Shown one piece after another: positions 29,079 through 37,925 of a DNA stretch of 64,000 nt. Position numbers and translations under genes: made by a program. Where the stretch lies: contig NC_050725.1 of the NCBI RefSeq assembly GCF_013402915.1, positions 682,001 through 746,000 of the forward strand, given 5' to 3'. The notes under the pieces were generated by a model. It was given only the letters and a program-made list of their open reading frames with translations. It ran no database searches and was not told the DNA's origin. This stretch comes from Zygotorulaspora mrakii. Taxonomy: Eukaryota > Ascomycota > Saccharomycetes > Saccharomycetales > Saccharomycetaceae. The first letter of the stretch is position 1. The number at the start of each line of letters is the position of its first letter.

Positions 29079-30098
29079 CTATAGATAATATAAGCTAAAC
29101 CTTGTACATTTCAATGTTGAATCAGATACATGATAAACTGGAAGTTCATATTCAATGATTGCCTTTTCTAGGAATTCCGTCAAGACACATTCAGATCTTA
29201 AATGAATGCCGATGAGAGCATGTACCTCCATATCGTGGCCTTGGAAATATTCCATCAACTGGCTTAGTGTGTTCAAGAATGGGTTAATAAGATATTCGTT
29301 ATATATCACATCCATTGCGATTATGTGAATTCTCTTAGCAGTAGTCAAAGTATCTAACAGAATACCACTGGATTTCAATTTGAAATTTTCCCAATCTAGT
29401 AGCATTATCTCTAGTTTAACTTTAGGACTAGTAGATTCTAATTCGTCATCATGAAGGCCTAATGATTTTGAAATGCACTTCCGTTTGTTCAGTTGTAATA
29501 AATTTTCCTGCAACTTGAATTTCAGCTTATTCAATATACCTTTTTGATCGGTGCAGACAAATGTATCGACGTAGTTACTAAGAACAATTGGTAACATGCC
29601 TGATACCCCTGTTCCTAACTCCAAGACGCACATCGAATCGCCAGAGTTTGGTTTGGACAGCAGCGGTGAAATATTCAAACATTGACGTTTGGGGTCATTT
29701 AAGATCTCCACATCACCACCACTCCTCAGTGGTTCTGCGTTTTTGTCATAAAGAAGCCATTTGAGGAAAAATGGTGTTGTGGACCAAAGCACATAGCCTG
29801 TAGTAGAATTTGAATTATCTCTTGATGAGAAAAGGCTTGTTATAGACTGTTCTATAACGAAATTATACCTATCACTGGGTACTTGACGAGGCTTATTTTT
29901 TCTCTTCTTCAGTTTTTTCACCGCTGCAGGAGGTTCGATGTCTATTTCCAATAGATGTTCGTTCTTATTGAAAGTACCCAGATCTTGTTTTAGATCATCA
30001 GAATGTGACCCCAGATCAATATAACGTTCTAAGATGTGCTCATGGATAGTTTCTTCGTTTATATATTGCAAATGAAATACCATTGAAGACTTCCTCAT
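29079..30098 (-). CDS. RKM5: Ribosomal protein lysine methyltransferase Rkm5
   Basis: 339 residues from an ATG at 30098; the frame is open to a TTG at 30134, and a second ATG at 30083 is also possible. Rkm5 is a seven-beta-strand SAM methyltransferase that monomethylates Rpl1 at Lys46 in yeast (367 residues). Visible motifs: INEETIHEHILERYIDL at the N-terminus, SAM motif I VLELGTGVSGMLPIVL (about residue 165), the acidic post-I TDQKG, and the AMDVIYNEYLINPF segment typical of the METTL21/Rkm5 group. Lies between SAC3 and HOM2; in S. cerevisiae it adjoins NHA1 (YLR137/138). Confidence 0.93.
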   Translation of the reverse strand: MRKSSMVFHLQYINEETIHEHILERYIDLGSHSDDLKQDLGTFNKNEHLLEIDIEPPAAVKKLKKRKNKPRQVPSDRYNFVIEQSITSLFSSRDNSNSTTGYVLWSTTPFFLKWLLYDKNAEPLRSGGDVEILNDPKRQCLNISPLLSKPNSGDSMCVLELGTGVSGMLPIVLSNYVDTFVCTDQKGILNKLKFKLQENLLQLNKRKCISKSLGLHDDELESTSPKVKLEIMLLDWENFKLKSSGILLDTLTTAKRIHIIAMDVIYNEYLINPFLNTLSQLMEYFQGHDMEVHALIGIHLRSECVLTEFLEKAIIEYELPVYHVSDSTLKCTRFSLYYL

Positions 30099-30244
30099 TC
30101 TGTCTTTTTTCTTTACAAATTTTTTTGATATCAATCTACATTTTAAACTACAAATTATTAACTTGCTGGAAGAACATTTGTTAATCAGGCGAAATGTTTA
30201 GAGGGATGAGAATTAAAGAGTCTAATTAATTATAAAAGATCTAT

Positions 30245-31327
30245 TCAAATCAATTTTTTAGCCAATAAGATTTCGGCAATCAAAATACCAGCACCAGCGG
30301 CACCAATAACTGTGTTATGAGATAAGACGACCATTTTGAAATCTAAAACAGGGTCTTCTCTGACTCTACCAACGGAGACACCGAAACCAGCATCTCTGTT
30401 CCTGTCAAGCCTTGGTTGAGGTCTATCATTTTGTTCAAGAACATGAATTGTTTGCTTTGGAGCAGAATGACAGCCCAATTTGTAAGCATCACAAACGTAG
30501 GTTTTCAAACAATCTTTAACTTGCTCCACGGAAGGTGCTGGTCTATTTTTAAATCTCAACGAGATACATTCGGTGTGACCGTCAGAAACGGCGACTCTGT
30601 TGCACTGAGCGGAAACCTTGATCTCTTCTGATGACAAAGCACGAATCTCCTTCTTGTCAGACGACAAATGACCTAAAATCTTTGTTGTTTCCCATTCAAT
30701 CTTATCCTCTTCGCCACCAATGTAGGGAACAATGTTGTCAAGGACATCGATGCCTGGAATACCAGGTGAGAAACCTGCACCAGAGATAGCTTGTAGGGTA
30801 GTGGTAGTCAATGCATCAATTGGGCCGAACTTTTCAACCAATGGCTTCAAAGGTGCGACCAAACCTGCTGTTGAACAGTTTGAAATACAAACGATGAAAC
30901 CTGACTTTTTACCATCTGCTTTTCTTGCTTCAATCATGTCCAAGTGTTCTGGGTTGACAATTGGGACGACCAATGGCACCTCTTGTGCTCTTCTATAATT
31001 TTTAGCGTTTGAGACGACCGCCAACCCAGCTTCAACGAATTCCTTTTCGATTGGTCCGGCGTAGTCAGCATCAAGCCCGGAGAAGACAATGTCACACTCT
31101 TTGAAAGCATCAGACTTACACTCGCTGACAACGATATTTTCGGCAAACTCAGGCAGCAAGTCGGTTTGCTTCCAGACGACCGCATCTATGTACTTTTTGC
31201 CTGCAGATCTCGAAGATGCACCTAGAACTTTCAGTTCGAAGTCAGGATGGTCAGCCAGCAGCAAAATAAAACGTTGACCCACTGCACCAGTGGCCCCAAG
31301 GACACCTGCGATTTTTCTTGCACACAT
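30245..31327 (-). CDS. HOM2: Aspartate-semialdehyde dehydrogenase Hom2
   Basis: 360 residues from the ATG at 31327 (MCARKIAGVLGATG), close to the 365 of S. cerevisiae. The longer frame starts at a TTG. Hom2 reduces aspartyl phosphate to aspartate semialdehyde with NADPH, the second step toward threonine and methionine. Motifs: the dinucleotide-binding GVLGATGAVGQRF at the start, ASSRSAGK, the active-site cysteine in SNCSTAGLVAP (about residue 150), and the catalytic histidine region SDGHTECISLRFK. A Gcn4 site (TGAGTCA, 31454-31460) lies 127 bp upstream, consistent with general amino acid control. Confidence 0.97.
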   Translation of the reverse strand: MCARKIAGVLGATGAVGQRFILLLADHPDFELKVLGASSRSAGKKYIDAVVWKQTDLLPEFAENIVVSECKSDAFKECDIVFSGLDADYAGPIEKEFVEAGLAVVSNAKNYRRAQEVPLVVPIVNPEHLDMIEARKADGKKSGFIVCISNCSTAGLVAPLKPLVEKFGPIDALTTTTLQAISGAGFSPGIPGIDVLDNIVPYIGGEEDKIEWETTKILGHLSSDKKEIRALSSEEIKVSAQCNRVAVSDGHTECISLRFKNRPAPSVEQVKDCLKTYVCDAYKLGCHSAPKQTIHVLEQNDRPQPRLDRNRDAGFGVSVGRVREDPVLDFKMVVLSHNTVIGAAGAGILIAEILLAKKLI

Positions 31328-31453
31328 TTCCACACTCGATTGATATGATAAGCCGAACGAAGTATGTTCCAATTGTAGACTGCCATCGTGCAATTATCCC
31401 ATTTTCTTGATTCTCACATATTATCTTGATTTTTCAGAGACCACCGCTCTGCG

Positions 31454-31460
31454 TGAGTCA
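31454..31460. promoter_or_regulatory. Gcn4 site in the HOM2 promoter
   Basis: TGAGTCA is an exact Gcn4/bZIP half-site pair, 127 bp upstream of the HOM2 ATG. Amino-acid biosynthetic genes are standard Gcn4 targets. Confidence 0.65.
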
Positions 31461-31510
31461 ACATGAGCTGCACGGGAAAAGAAAGTGAAAAAAACGAAAA
31501 AATGAACGAG

Positions 31511-31518
31511 CCGGGTAA
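31511..31518 (+). promoter_or_regulatory. Reb1-type site between RPA14 and HOM2
   Basis: CCGGGTAA exact match, 64 bp past the RPA14 stop and about 185 bp upstream of the HOM2 ATG. It could insulate the two tandem genes. Confidence 0.5.
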
Positions 31519-31581
31519 ACACACTTGTCAAACGCATACGTAGTACACACTATAATATAATATACATGGTCGTTGTGCCGC

Positions 31582-31947
31582 TTATTCCTCGAAAGTTTTC
31601 TTTGTGCCTCCGGTGGCACTTTTGGTGACCGAGCCGGTCCCGTTGGCCTCGTCCGCCGACGACCCCTCTGTCGCAGCTGCCGCTGTGACGGTGACTGGTG
31701 CTTCGGCCAGTATCGTGGGTGGCAGCCCTTTGAAGTCCCTGTGCATTCTCTTGAGCTGTGACAGCGCAGCGCTGAGATTGACGTCTACATCTGTTGCATC
31801 CGGACCGTCTTTACTCGCGATGAACTCGTCTAGAAATAGCAAGACCTCATCCTTGGAGGCATGCTGTGGCTGCTGTAGAGCATGCACTACGACAGGAGTA
31901 TTCAACGTGGTGGCAGCCACGAACCCGGGTCTCTTGCTTTTCAACAT
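31582..31947 (-). CDS. RPA14: RNA polymerase I subunit A14
   Basis: 121 residues (S. cerevisiae 137). Rpa14 forms the Pol I stalk with Rpa43. The shared elements are ATTLNTPVVVHALQQPQHASKDEVLLFLDEFI at the N-terminus and LSAALSQLKRMHRDFKGLPP in the second half, ending with SATGGTKKTFEE. It is the only short subunit with this pattern, and the position beside HOM2 and CPR1 matches YDR156W. The gene is markedly GC-rich compared with its neighbours and borders the GC-rich island upstream. A PAC core (31965-31972) sits 18 bp before the ATG. Confidence 0.93.
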   Translation of the reverse strand: MLKSKRPGFVAATTLNTPVVVHALQQPQHASKDEVLLFLDEFIASKDGPDATDVDVNLSAALSQLKRMHRDFKGLPPTILAEAPVTVTAAAATEGSSADEANGTGSVTKSATGGTKKTFEE

Positions 31948-31964
31948 CCTGCTCTGTTCGCGAT

Positions 31965-31972
31965 GCGATGAG
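31965..31972. promoter_or_regulatory. PAC motif upstream of RPA14
   Basis: GCGATGAG core of the PAC element, very close to the start codon (18 bp). Pol I subunits are members of the PAC/RRPE regulon. Confidence 0.45.
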
Positions 31973-33083
31973 TCGAGTGGATTGCAATGCCCATTGCAGA
32001 GAGCTCGTTTTCATATTTTTCCGTCTCATCTGAAAGCAGTGTCCGAATCGACTGTCCGAATCGACTGTCCGGACTGCTTGTCCAACTGTCCGACTCCACT
32101 GTCCGGTGTCCGGCGCGCCCAGGTTCCGCGACACACCGCGACCCCGCCATCTGCTCGTGCCACGCTGCAGCCGTCAAGGCTCGCCAGAACGAACCCTCGC
32201 TCGCAGCTGCCTCACTACTACTCGACGTCCTCGAGGATCTCGCCTCCTCTCTCCCCTCGAGGTCCCCGGACCTTTTACGAGAAACAGAAGCTCAGCGGCT
32301 AAATCTCCCGATACCCACCGGGAGACTCCCAACGCGGCAGCCCGTGCTCTCGCCCTCTAGAGATCTCACCCGTCACCGAGAGTCCTGCGACCGCTGCACT
32401 ACGCTACACTATGCAACTTCGGCGGCTACCGCCTCCGTGATAACACGACTCACTGCTACAACACACGTCCCGTGACGAAAACTCCACATGTCCTTTCTGC
32501 TGGGGGCATGTGCCACAGGCAGTTCAACAGCTGGCAAGAGGCCTTGAACGCATCACCGTCTACGAGTCTGATTCCCGCTGGCCTACAGCTTCACAGCTTC
32601 CTCTATTTGCCTTGCCAGCAATCACAGGGGGGCGAAGCACGCAACGTGGCAGCGCAAAGGGGCGCACAGCGAAAATCCACATCCGTGTAGCATGCTGTTG
32701 CTATAATAGAAAATGGAAAGAACGTTCCAGAACAATTATGTGTGTGCCGTGGACCGTGACGTGGACTGTGACGTGCTACAATGCGCTGTGACGCGACCCA
32801 TTTGGGCTGTTTTCAGGGGTGTTTTCATGCGATTCGCAGGCCTGCATGTTAGGTTTCCCTTTCGGGGTCTGGTTCCGGTTTGCGGGCTGGTGGTTTCTGG
32901 GCTCAGGGTGGTCTGTGTGGTGGGCGCCCGGTAGGCTGCCGGGTCTCATTACGTCTTTCGTCCTGGGCAGGAACGTCCAGCTAGCAGCGGTGGTAGCCGG
33001 CCTCCAGAAGGGATGTGCTTGCAAGGAAGAACCCATGAAGGGCGATTACACGGGTCATACAGTCTGGCGACGAGCGGGAAAAG
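31973..33083. other. GC-rich intergenic island between RPA14 and CPR1
   Basis: About 1.1 kb of divergent promoter DNA. Hand counting of 32101-32400 gives 197 G+C in 300 bases (66%), far above the ~40% of the surroundings. Because of the composition, stops are rare and several overlapping frames are open on both strands (for example 31987-32475), but none looks like a protein family, so I do not call a gene. A 13-bp repeat is at 32041-32113. Confidence 0.6.
32041..32113. repeat. 13-bp degenerate tandem repeat, GTCCGAATCGACT
   Basis: Two perfect units GTCCGAATCGACT (32041-32066) are followed by GTCCGGACTGCTT, a short GTCCAACT, GTCCGACTCCACT and two truncated GTCCGG units. Confidence 0.8.
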
Positions 33084-33090
33084 TATAAAA
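33084..33090 (+). promoter_or_regulatory. TATA box of CPR1
   Basis: TATAAAA, about 100 bp upstream of the CPR1 ATG, the usual distance for a strongly expressed yeast gene. Confidence 0.6.
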
Positions 33091-33185
33091 GAGAGGGCGT
33101 TTTGGTAGGTCCAGGGAGCAGCGTGAATGCCGGTGGAAGCGAGTGGCCGTAGCACAGAATATCTATAACTAGCACAAGTCAAGCG

Positions 33186-33674
33186 ATGTCAAAGGTCTTT
33201 TTCGATGTTGAAGCCGATGGTCAACCATTAGGCCGTATCTCTTTCCAATTGTACAACGATGTTGTTCCTAAGACAGCAGAGAACTTCAGAGCTCTGTGCA
33301 CCGGCGAAAAGGGATTCGGCTACGCCGGATCCCCTTTCCACCGTGTGATTCCAGATTTCATGCTGCAAGGTGGTGATTTCACCAACGGTAACGGTACCGG
33401 TGGTAAGTCCATCTACGGAGGTAAGTTCCCGGACGAGAACTTCGTCAAAAAGCACGAGAGACCAGGTTTGTTGTCCATGGCCAACGCGGGCCCAAACACC
33501 AACGGGTCGCAATTCTTCATCACCACCGTCCCATGCCCATGGTTGGACGGCAAACACGTTGTGTTCGGTGAAGTCATTGACGGTTTCGACATTGTCAAGA
33601 AGATTGAAACTCTAGGTTCTCCATCTGGTGCCACCAGAACGAAGCTTATCGTCTCCAAGTCTGGTGAATTGTAA
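33186..33674 (+). CDS. CPR1: Cytosolic cyclophilin A (Cpr1)
   Basis: 162 residues, the same length as yeast Cpr1. A peptidyl-prolyl cis-trans isomerase and the cyclosporin A receptor. All active-site positions are visible: [15 protein letters not shown] (catalytic Arg with Phe, Met and Gln), [25 protein letters not shown] and the cyclosporin-contacting tryptophan in [13 protein letters not shown]. Codons are biased toward the set used in highly expressed yeast genes. Synteny RPA14-CPR1-ENT5-GIR2 follows YDR156-152. Confidence 0.98.
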   Translation: MSKVFFDVEADGQPLGRISFQLYNDVVPKTAENFRALCTGEKGFGYAGSPFHRVIPDFMLQGGDFTNGNGTGGKSIYGGKFPDENFVKKHERPGLLSMANAGPNTNGSQFFITTVPCPWLDGKHVVFGEVIDGFDIVKKIETLGSPSGATRTKLIVSKSGEL

Positions 33675-33823
33675 GCAGGTCGATGAAGTGCGAGGCAATG
33701 CAGGGCTGCATAGCCTTTAGCCTAGTTAACGATTACTATCTAGATTATTTACGTATTCTAACCTCTTTTGACATGTGACTTCGCGGTTTCGACTTGAAAT
33801 TTCATTCCCGGCGTGGTGATCGG

Positions 33824-33831
33824 TTACCCGG
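33824..33831 (-). promoter_or_regulatory. Reb1-type site between CPR1 and ENT5
   Basis: TTACCCGG on the plus strand, about 160 bp upstream of ENT5 and 150 bp past the CPR1 stop. The 317-bp spacer shows no other feature. Confidence 0.5.
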
Positions 33832-33991
33832 ATACACGCTTTTCCCGCATCTGTTAACCGTGAACAAGCTAGACAAACAGAAAAAAAAATGGGTGGCTAT
33901 TGATAGAGATGTTGGCAGTGCTCAGCTGGAGCACCGGGATCATATTGCTCACGCCACACAGCATTCAATATAGCGGGTATTCGTTCAGGCC

Positions 33992-35170
33992 ATGGACTCC
34001 TTATCTAAGAAGATTCAAAATTTGGGTATCCACGATATTCGCAATGCGGCAAGATTTGCTCAGAATATGATTATTCAGTATGATCCTTATCAGGTCGATA
34101 TTCGTCGTGCTACAAATACAGATTCTTGGGGCCCAACTCCTAAGCATTTGGAAAAGGTTTTGAGAAACAGATATCAAGTGCCACTCTATTTGATGACAGA
34201 GTACACATTGAAACGTTTGGTAGATCACATTGCGACAAGACCGAAAAATTTATATGAAAAGGCCAGAAAGGATTATGTAAATTATGGATCAGAATGGAGG
34301 GTTGTGTTTAAATGTTTGGTAGTTGTGGAGTATCTACTGCTCAACGTTGGTGACGGCGATGAGTTGAACCAGGTTAGAAGTTGTTTGACCACACATAAGC
34401 ACATTATCACTAGAGAAGCAATGGAATATAGAGTTGCGTTTTCCAATGACGGTAAGATGGAAGTCCACGAACGGGGTATAAAAAAAAAATGTGAAAACAT
34501 ACTACAATTGTTGGAAGATTCTCAATATTTGAAAAAGGAAAGAAATAAAAACGGTAAGAATCATTTAAAGATTCGATCACAAGGTATTTCATCATTGTAC
34601 AATGCCAATCCCGTCAGCGGAACCGATGACGTGAGTGAACTTGTCGATGGTGAGGACGATGATGAGGATATTGTCGTTGGTAATAACAATGCAGAAACAG
34701 GTTCTGCTGCACAGAGAAATCGTAGGCGTTCAACAATTGAGGAACAAAGAAGACAGAGAAGAGAGATTTTAAGGGAAAAAATTAAGAGCACTGAGCAGGA
34801 AAGAAAAAGACAACTGAATAATCAGCAAAACATTCCAGACCTCATCGATTTAGACTTCAATGAAGCGCAACCATCAGCACCGCAAAATGGAAGCGATGCG
34901 GCCATTCCTGTTTTTGGTGAGGAAGACGGCGATGATGACGATGACTTTGGCGATTTTCAAGGAGGATCGAATGGTAAAACGGTATCAACCGCCGGAACTA
35001 CCACAACAACAGGAGCACATGCTCCTTTAGACAATGACTTGTTAGATTGGTCAGCTTCCCCAAACGCACAAACGTCAAATGCAACGCCAAGTGCACAATC
35101 CAATCAGGCTAATGGTCAAAAAGATGACGCATTTGCAAATTTATTCTCATATTCAAAATCACTAATATAG
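33992..35170 (+). CDS. ENT5: Ent5, ENTH-domain clathrin adaptor at TGN/endosomes
   Basis: 392 residues (S. cerevisiae 411). The N-terminal ENTH/ANTH-type domain spans residues 1 to about 180 ([56 protein letters not shown]). A basic coiled-coil-prone stretch follows ([23 protein letters not shown]). The C-terminal tail has adaptor motifs: DLIDLDF (clathrin-box-like), DDDDFGDFQ (acidic-Phe motif bound by GGA/AP-1 ear domains) and LLDWSAS. Ent5 binds phosphoinositides and works with Ent3, AP-1 and Gga2 in Golgi-endosome sorting. Confidence 0.94.
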   Translation: MDSLSKKIQNLGIHDIRNAARFAQNMIIQYDPYQVDIRRATNTDSWGPTPKHLEKVLRNRYQVPLYLMTEYTLKRLVDHIATRPKNLYEKARKDYVNYGSEWRVVFKCLVVVEYLLLNVGDGDELNQVRSCLTTHKHIITREAMEYRVAFSNDGKMEVHERGIKKKCENILQLLEDSQYLKKERNKNGKNHLKIRSQGISSLYNANPVSGTDDVSELVDGEDDDEDIVVGNNNAETGSAAQRNRRRSTIEEQRRQRREILREKIKSTEQERKRQLNNQQNIPDLIDLDFNEAQPSAPQNGSDAAIPVFGEEDGDDDDDFGDFQGGSNGKTVSTAGTTTTTGAHAPLDNDLLDWSASPNAQTSNATPSAQSNQANGQKDDAFANLFSYSKSLI

Positions 35171-35242
35171 TTTTTGTTTACTTTGTGTAAAATCCTATCC
35201 TGGAAAAGGTAATGAAGGGGAAAAATATATGATGTTTATTAA

Positions 35243-36025
35243 CTAAATTACAGATTTTTTTAATTTTTCGGCTGTTGTATTCACTTCACTCTCTTCTTCG
35301 TCGAACTCACCCGCCAAACCTCTTTGGAAAATCTGCTTACCAGTGAGCCTGCCATGATGCGCTTGTGTCCTTCTTTGCTCGTCCTTTTCATCTAGCTTCC
35401 ACTCTTCCCTGAATTTTGATCGCCATTCCAGGTAGGACTCCCGCGTAACTTTTGTACCTTGAAATTTTTTCTGCTCTTCCCTCTCACGCTTTTGCAGCTC
35501 CAGTTCGTGCTCTCTCTTCAACTTATTGATCTCTCCGGTGTACCAACTTTCGCTCAACTCCTTGATAGACGAGATCAATGCAAAACACATCTGCGTGCCC
35601 TGCAACATTTCCTCTTCAATTTGTTCCTCAATCCGCGCTTGCAACTCTGGAATGAAATGTTCAAAACTGACTGCATCTGCAAAATTTTTCAATTTACGCT
35701 CAACCTTATTACCGTGCTCATCGTACTCCTGCTCCTCTTCTTCTCTTTCTTCGTCACTCTCGCCATCTGCATCTTCCAAGGGCTCTTCCTCTAGATGGAA
35801 TTTCATTATGGGCGCTTCATCGGGATATTTCTCCGGCAGCAAAAACTCCACAATTAACAGCAACCTCTCGGTGAACTTAAAGTCTTCAACCTGCGGTTCC
35901 AGTTCACATTTGCTGGTAAATCTGATATCGGGATACTTTTTTTCAAGAATCTCCAGATCCTCCGTGTCTGGATAGATGGACTCCAGCACCTCTAGTTCCT
36001 CAGCTTGCTCAGTCTTATAGTCCAT
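35243..36025 (-). CDS. GIR2: Gir2, RWD-domain protein binding Rbg2 and Gcn1
   Basis: 260 residues (S. cerevisiae 265). It begins with an RWD domain (TEQAEELEVLESIYPDTEDL to about residue 130) interrupted by an acidic insertion (DADGESDEEREEEEQEYDE). A charged helical linker and a C-terminal DFRP-type segment follow (RESYLEWRSKFREEW near 205, GRLTGKQIFQRG near 230). Gir2 stabilises the translational GTPase Rbg2 and competes with Gcn2 for Gcn1. The gene lies between ENT5 and the zinc-finger gene, as in YDR153-151. Confidence 0.95.
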   Translation of the reverse strand: MDYKTEQAEELEVLESIYPDTEDLEILEKKYPDIRFTSKCELEPQVEDFKFTERLLLIVEFLLPEKYPDEAPIMKFHLEEEPLEDADGESDEEREEEEQEYDEHGNKVERKLKNFADAVSFEHFIPELQARIEEQIEEEMLQGTQMCFALISSIKELSESWYTGEINKLKREHELELQKREREEQKKFQGTKVTRESYLEWRSKFREEWKLDEKDEQRRTQAHHGRLTGKQIFQRGLAGEFDEEESEVNTTAEKLKKSVI

Positions 36026-36223
36026 TGCCCACCTTGATGTGCTAGTGTGCCCTATGCTTATAACCTATTTCTACCATTTACTGTTTCTCAATGACTACCT
36101 GCATTTTTGTTATTTTTCAAGCATAGATGACCTATGCGTGCTAGATTTCAAATTCCAGTAGCGGAATTCAAATCAGGGCTGGCTTTTAAAGCATTTCTTG
36201 ATTTGTGCCCTAACTACTTAAGT

Positions 36224-36288
36224 CATGTGACAGACACGTGAAGCACGTGTGATCAGAATATTATCTCGTCACCTGATATGCACGTGAC
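36224..36288. promoter_or_regulatory. Cluster of four E-boxes
   Basis: CATGTGAC (36224-36231), CACGTG (36235-36240), CACGTG (36244-36249) and CACGTGAC (36281-36288). CACGTG is bound by Cbf1, Pho4 and Tye7-type bHLH factors; the GTCACATG/GTCACGTG forms match the Cbf1 site. Roughly 200-260 bp upstream of GIR2. Confidence 0.55.
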
Positions 36289-36402
36289 TGCGCTTCACGA
36301 TCATTCCTCTCTAATACCACTACCAATATTGAGTTTTCTTAACATCAAGACTACTTGACCTGTCTCCATAGCTCTTCTCCGAAAGTGACAGTATTTTATT
36401 TT

Positions 36403-36431
36403 GGTTCGATGCCACCATCAGGAATCGAACC
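36403..36431. promoter_or_regulatory. Opposed B-box-like sequences, possible TFIIIC site or tRNA relic
   Basis: GGTTCGATGCC on the plus strand (36403-36413) faces GGTTCGATTCC on the minus strand (36431-36421). The second is a perfect tRNA B box. No tRNA can be folded: the would-be T stem on the minus strand does not pair past two bases, and no A box or anticodon arm is found upstream. It may be a relic of a tRNA or an extra-TFIIIC (ETC) site. Confidence 0.35.
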
Positions 36432-36510
36432 GGGGCGCTTTATTCTTTTTTTTTCACGTCATACCGTTGTTGCGTGAGATTTCAAACAGCACCCACTGAA
36501 AAAAGAAAAT

Positions 36511-36517
36511 GGGTGCA
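36511..36517 (-). promoter_or_regulatory. Aft1/Aft2 site (TGCACCC)
   Basis: GGGTGCA on plus, the reverse of the iron-responsive TGCACCC element, 263 bp upstream of the CTH gene. Confidence 0.6.
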
Positions 36518-36627
36518 GAATCCAAGGCCAGCTGTGGATTCAAAGAATAGAACTTTTGTGTCGGATCTGCATATCAAAGGTCAAAGAGGTGCTAGCCGAT
36601 TACACAAGATGGGTGAATTGTTGCTTA

Positions 36628-36634
36628 TGCACCC
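36628..36634 (+). promoter_or_regulatory. Aft1/Aft2 site (TGCACCC)
   Basis: An exact iron-responsive element, 146 bp upstream of the ATG, between the first site and the TATA run. Confidence 0.65.
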
Positions 36635-36678
36635 TTTCAGCTTCAAGTTGTAGTCCTTTATCACTGGGCGCATATGTG

Positions 36679-36692
36679 TATATATATATATA
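36679..36692 (+). promoter_or_regulatory. TATA element of the CTH gene
   Basis: An alternating TA run of 14 bases, about 90-100 bp upstream of the start codon. Confidence 0.55.
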
Positions 36693-36779
36693 AGGACTGC
36701 CTCACGTTTAAATAAACTCGGATATCCTGGTGCTGCAGGAAGAATATCACAGTTAGCTGGTCCTTCAATTAGGTGGGAA

Positions 36780-37805
36780 ATGGATGGATTTAGTTATAGC
36801 TTTGGTAGAGCACCATCGCCCGGTGGAGATGGGGCCAATGTGGCTTATTTAGCTCGTACTCCCAGTGGAGGTAATTCCTTCACCACAAGTGCTTCAACTT
36901 GCACGTATACGTCTTCTGTCTTCTCCACGGAAGAGGACAGTTACGACTCTAGAATCAAAGAAATTGAACAGTACTACATCAAGACGCTGCTAAACGAGGA
37001 CGAAAATAAGGACGATTACAGGAACCACGATTCTTTTCTGAGCGATCATTCAAAGGTGCCCGTGAGCTACTATCAACACTTGAACGATTTCAAACCAAGA
37101 GAAACCGCACAACAACAGCAGCAGTGGCAATGGCAACAGCAGCTGCAACAACAGCAACAATGGCAACAACTACAGCAGCAACAGCAACAGCAGCAGGCAC
37201 AGTTACAGGCAGAGCTACAGAAGCAAAACCAACTTCAAACTACATATTCTAATGCCACTGGTGGTACAGAATCTGCAATTTCAAAGCCAAAAAATAAAAA
37301 GAATATTCTAGAGGTTGAAATCAACCACAATTTGAGACCAGTCGAAGATCCTCTTCCACTTACGACAGAGAACTTACAGAGGTTGACAATAAGCGGTTGC
37401 AACCAACAAAGATCTGTCTCCCGGGCAGATTCACAAAGCCTCTCTCAAGGATATCCTGGTATTCATAAGACAACTCAACCAGCTCAACAACCTCAATTAA
37501 ACAAAGAACTGTACAAGACAGAATTATGTGAATCGTTCACGACCAAGGGAAGTTGTAGATATGGTAATAAGTGCCAATTTGCACATGGGCTTCATGAACT
37601 TAAATTCAAACCGAAATCGAACAATTATAGAACAAAGCCTTGTGTTAATTGGACAAAAAATGGGTATTGTCCATATGGTAAGCGTTGCTGCTTCAAGCAT
37701 GGCAACGATGAGGATATTCAATTGCAAGCTGGGCATTCTGATAAATTTGCCAGTAGGAAAAATCTACATGCTAACGTTAAAGCATTGCAAAAAATCACGT
37801 GGTAA
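36780..37805 (+). CDS. CTH2: Tandem CCCH zinc-finger mRNA-decay protein (Cth1/Cth2)
   Basis: 341 residues. Two CX8CX5CX3H fingers near the C-terminus ([15 protein letters not shown]..., [15 protein letters not shown]..., about 245-315) identify the TTP/TIS11 family, which binds AU-rich elements and destabilises mRNAs. In S. cerevisiae Cth1 and Cth2 (YDR151C, YLR136C) degrade transcripts of iron-using pathways when iron is scarce. A glutamine-rich tract (about residues 105-150, CAA/CAG runs) precedes the fingers. One gene here stands for both. The two Aft1-type sites upstream favour CTH2-like iron control. The ortholog choice between CTH1 and CTH2 is not meaningful in an unduplicated genome. 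Confidence 0.94.
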   Translation: MDGFSYSFGRAPSPGGDGANVAYLARTPSGGNSFTTSASTCTYTSSVFSTEEDSYDSRIKEIEQYYIKTLLNEDENKDDYRNHDSFLSDHSKVPVSYYQHLNDFKPRETAQQQQQWQWQQQLQQQQQWQQLQQQQQQQQAQLQAELQKQNQLQTTYSNATGGTESAISKPKNKKNILEVEINHNLRPVEDPLPLTTENLQRLTISGCNQQRSVSRADSQSLSQGYPGIHKTTQPAQQPQLNKELYKTELCESFTTKGSCRYGNKCQFAHGLHELKFKPKSNNYRTKPCVNWTKNGYCPYGKRCCFKHGNDEDIQLQAGHSDKFASRKNLHANVKALQKITW

Positions 37806-37925
37806 GGAAAAGGAAGTTCTTTGGTTATTATTAGTTAGCTTTAATTTCTATTAATCATTATTTATATTTATTTATTAAGGAATATCAAATTTGAATTATA
37901 TACCTAAATCATAACTATTTTCATT

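Larger units (their letters stand above)
36026..36779. other. Divergent promoter region GIR2 / CTH gene
   Basis: About 750 bp with a cluster of E-boxes (36224-36288), a pair of opposing TFIIIC B-box-like sequences (36403-36431), two Aft1-type sites and a TATA run, each listed separately. No ORF or complete tRNA. Confidence 0.6.

Noticed and set aside
31987..32475. 162-codon open frame on plus (and overlapping frames 31604-32302, 32106-32360) upstream of CPR1
   Set aside because: The whole interval is GC-rich, which makes stops rare; several frames on both strands are open at once, one of them antisense to RPA14, and the predicted peptides are low-complexity with no family resemblance.
36224..36288. 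Centromere (CDEI-like RTCACRTG sites)
   Set aside because: No adjacent ~80-bp or longer very A/T-rich CDEII and no CDEIII (TGT..TTTCCGAA) was found, so the sites are better read as E-boxes.
36403..36431. tRNA gene
   Set aside because: Only a B-box/T-loop is present; the T stem does not pair and no acceptor, D or anticodon arm could be built on either strand.
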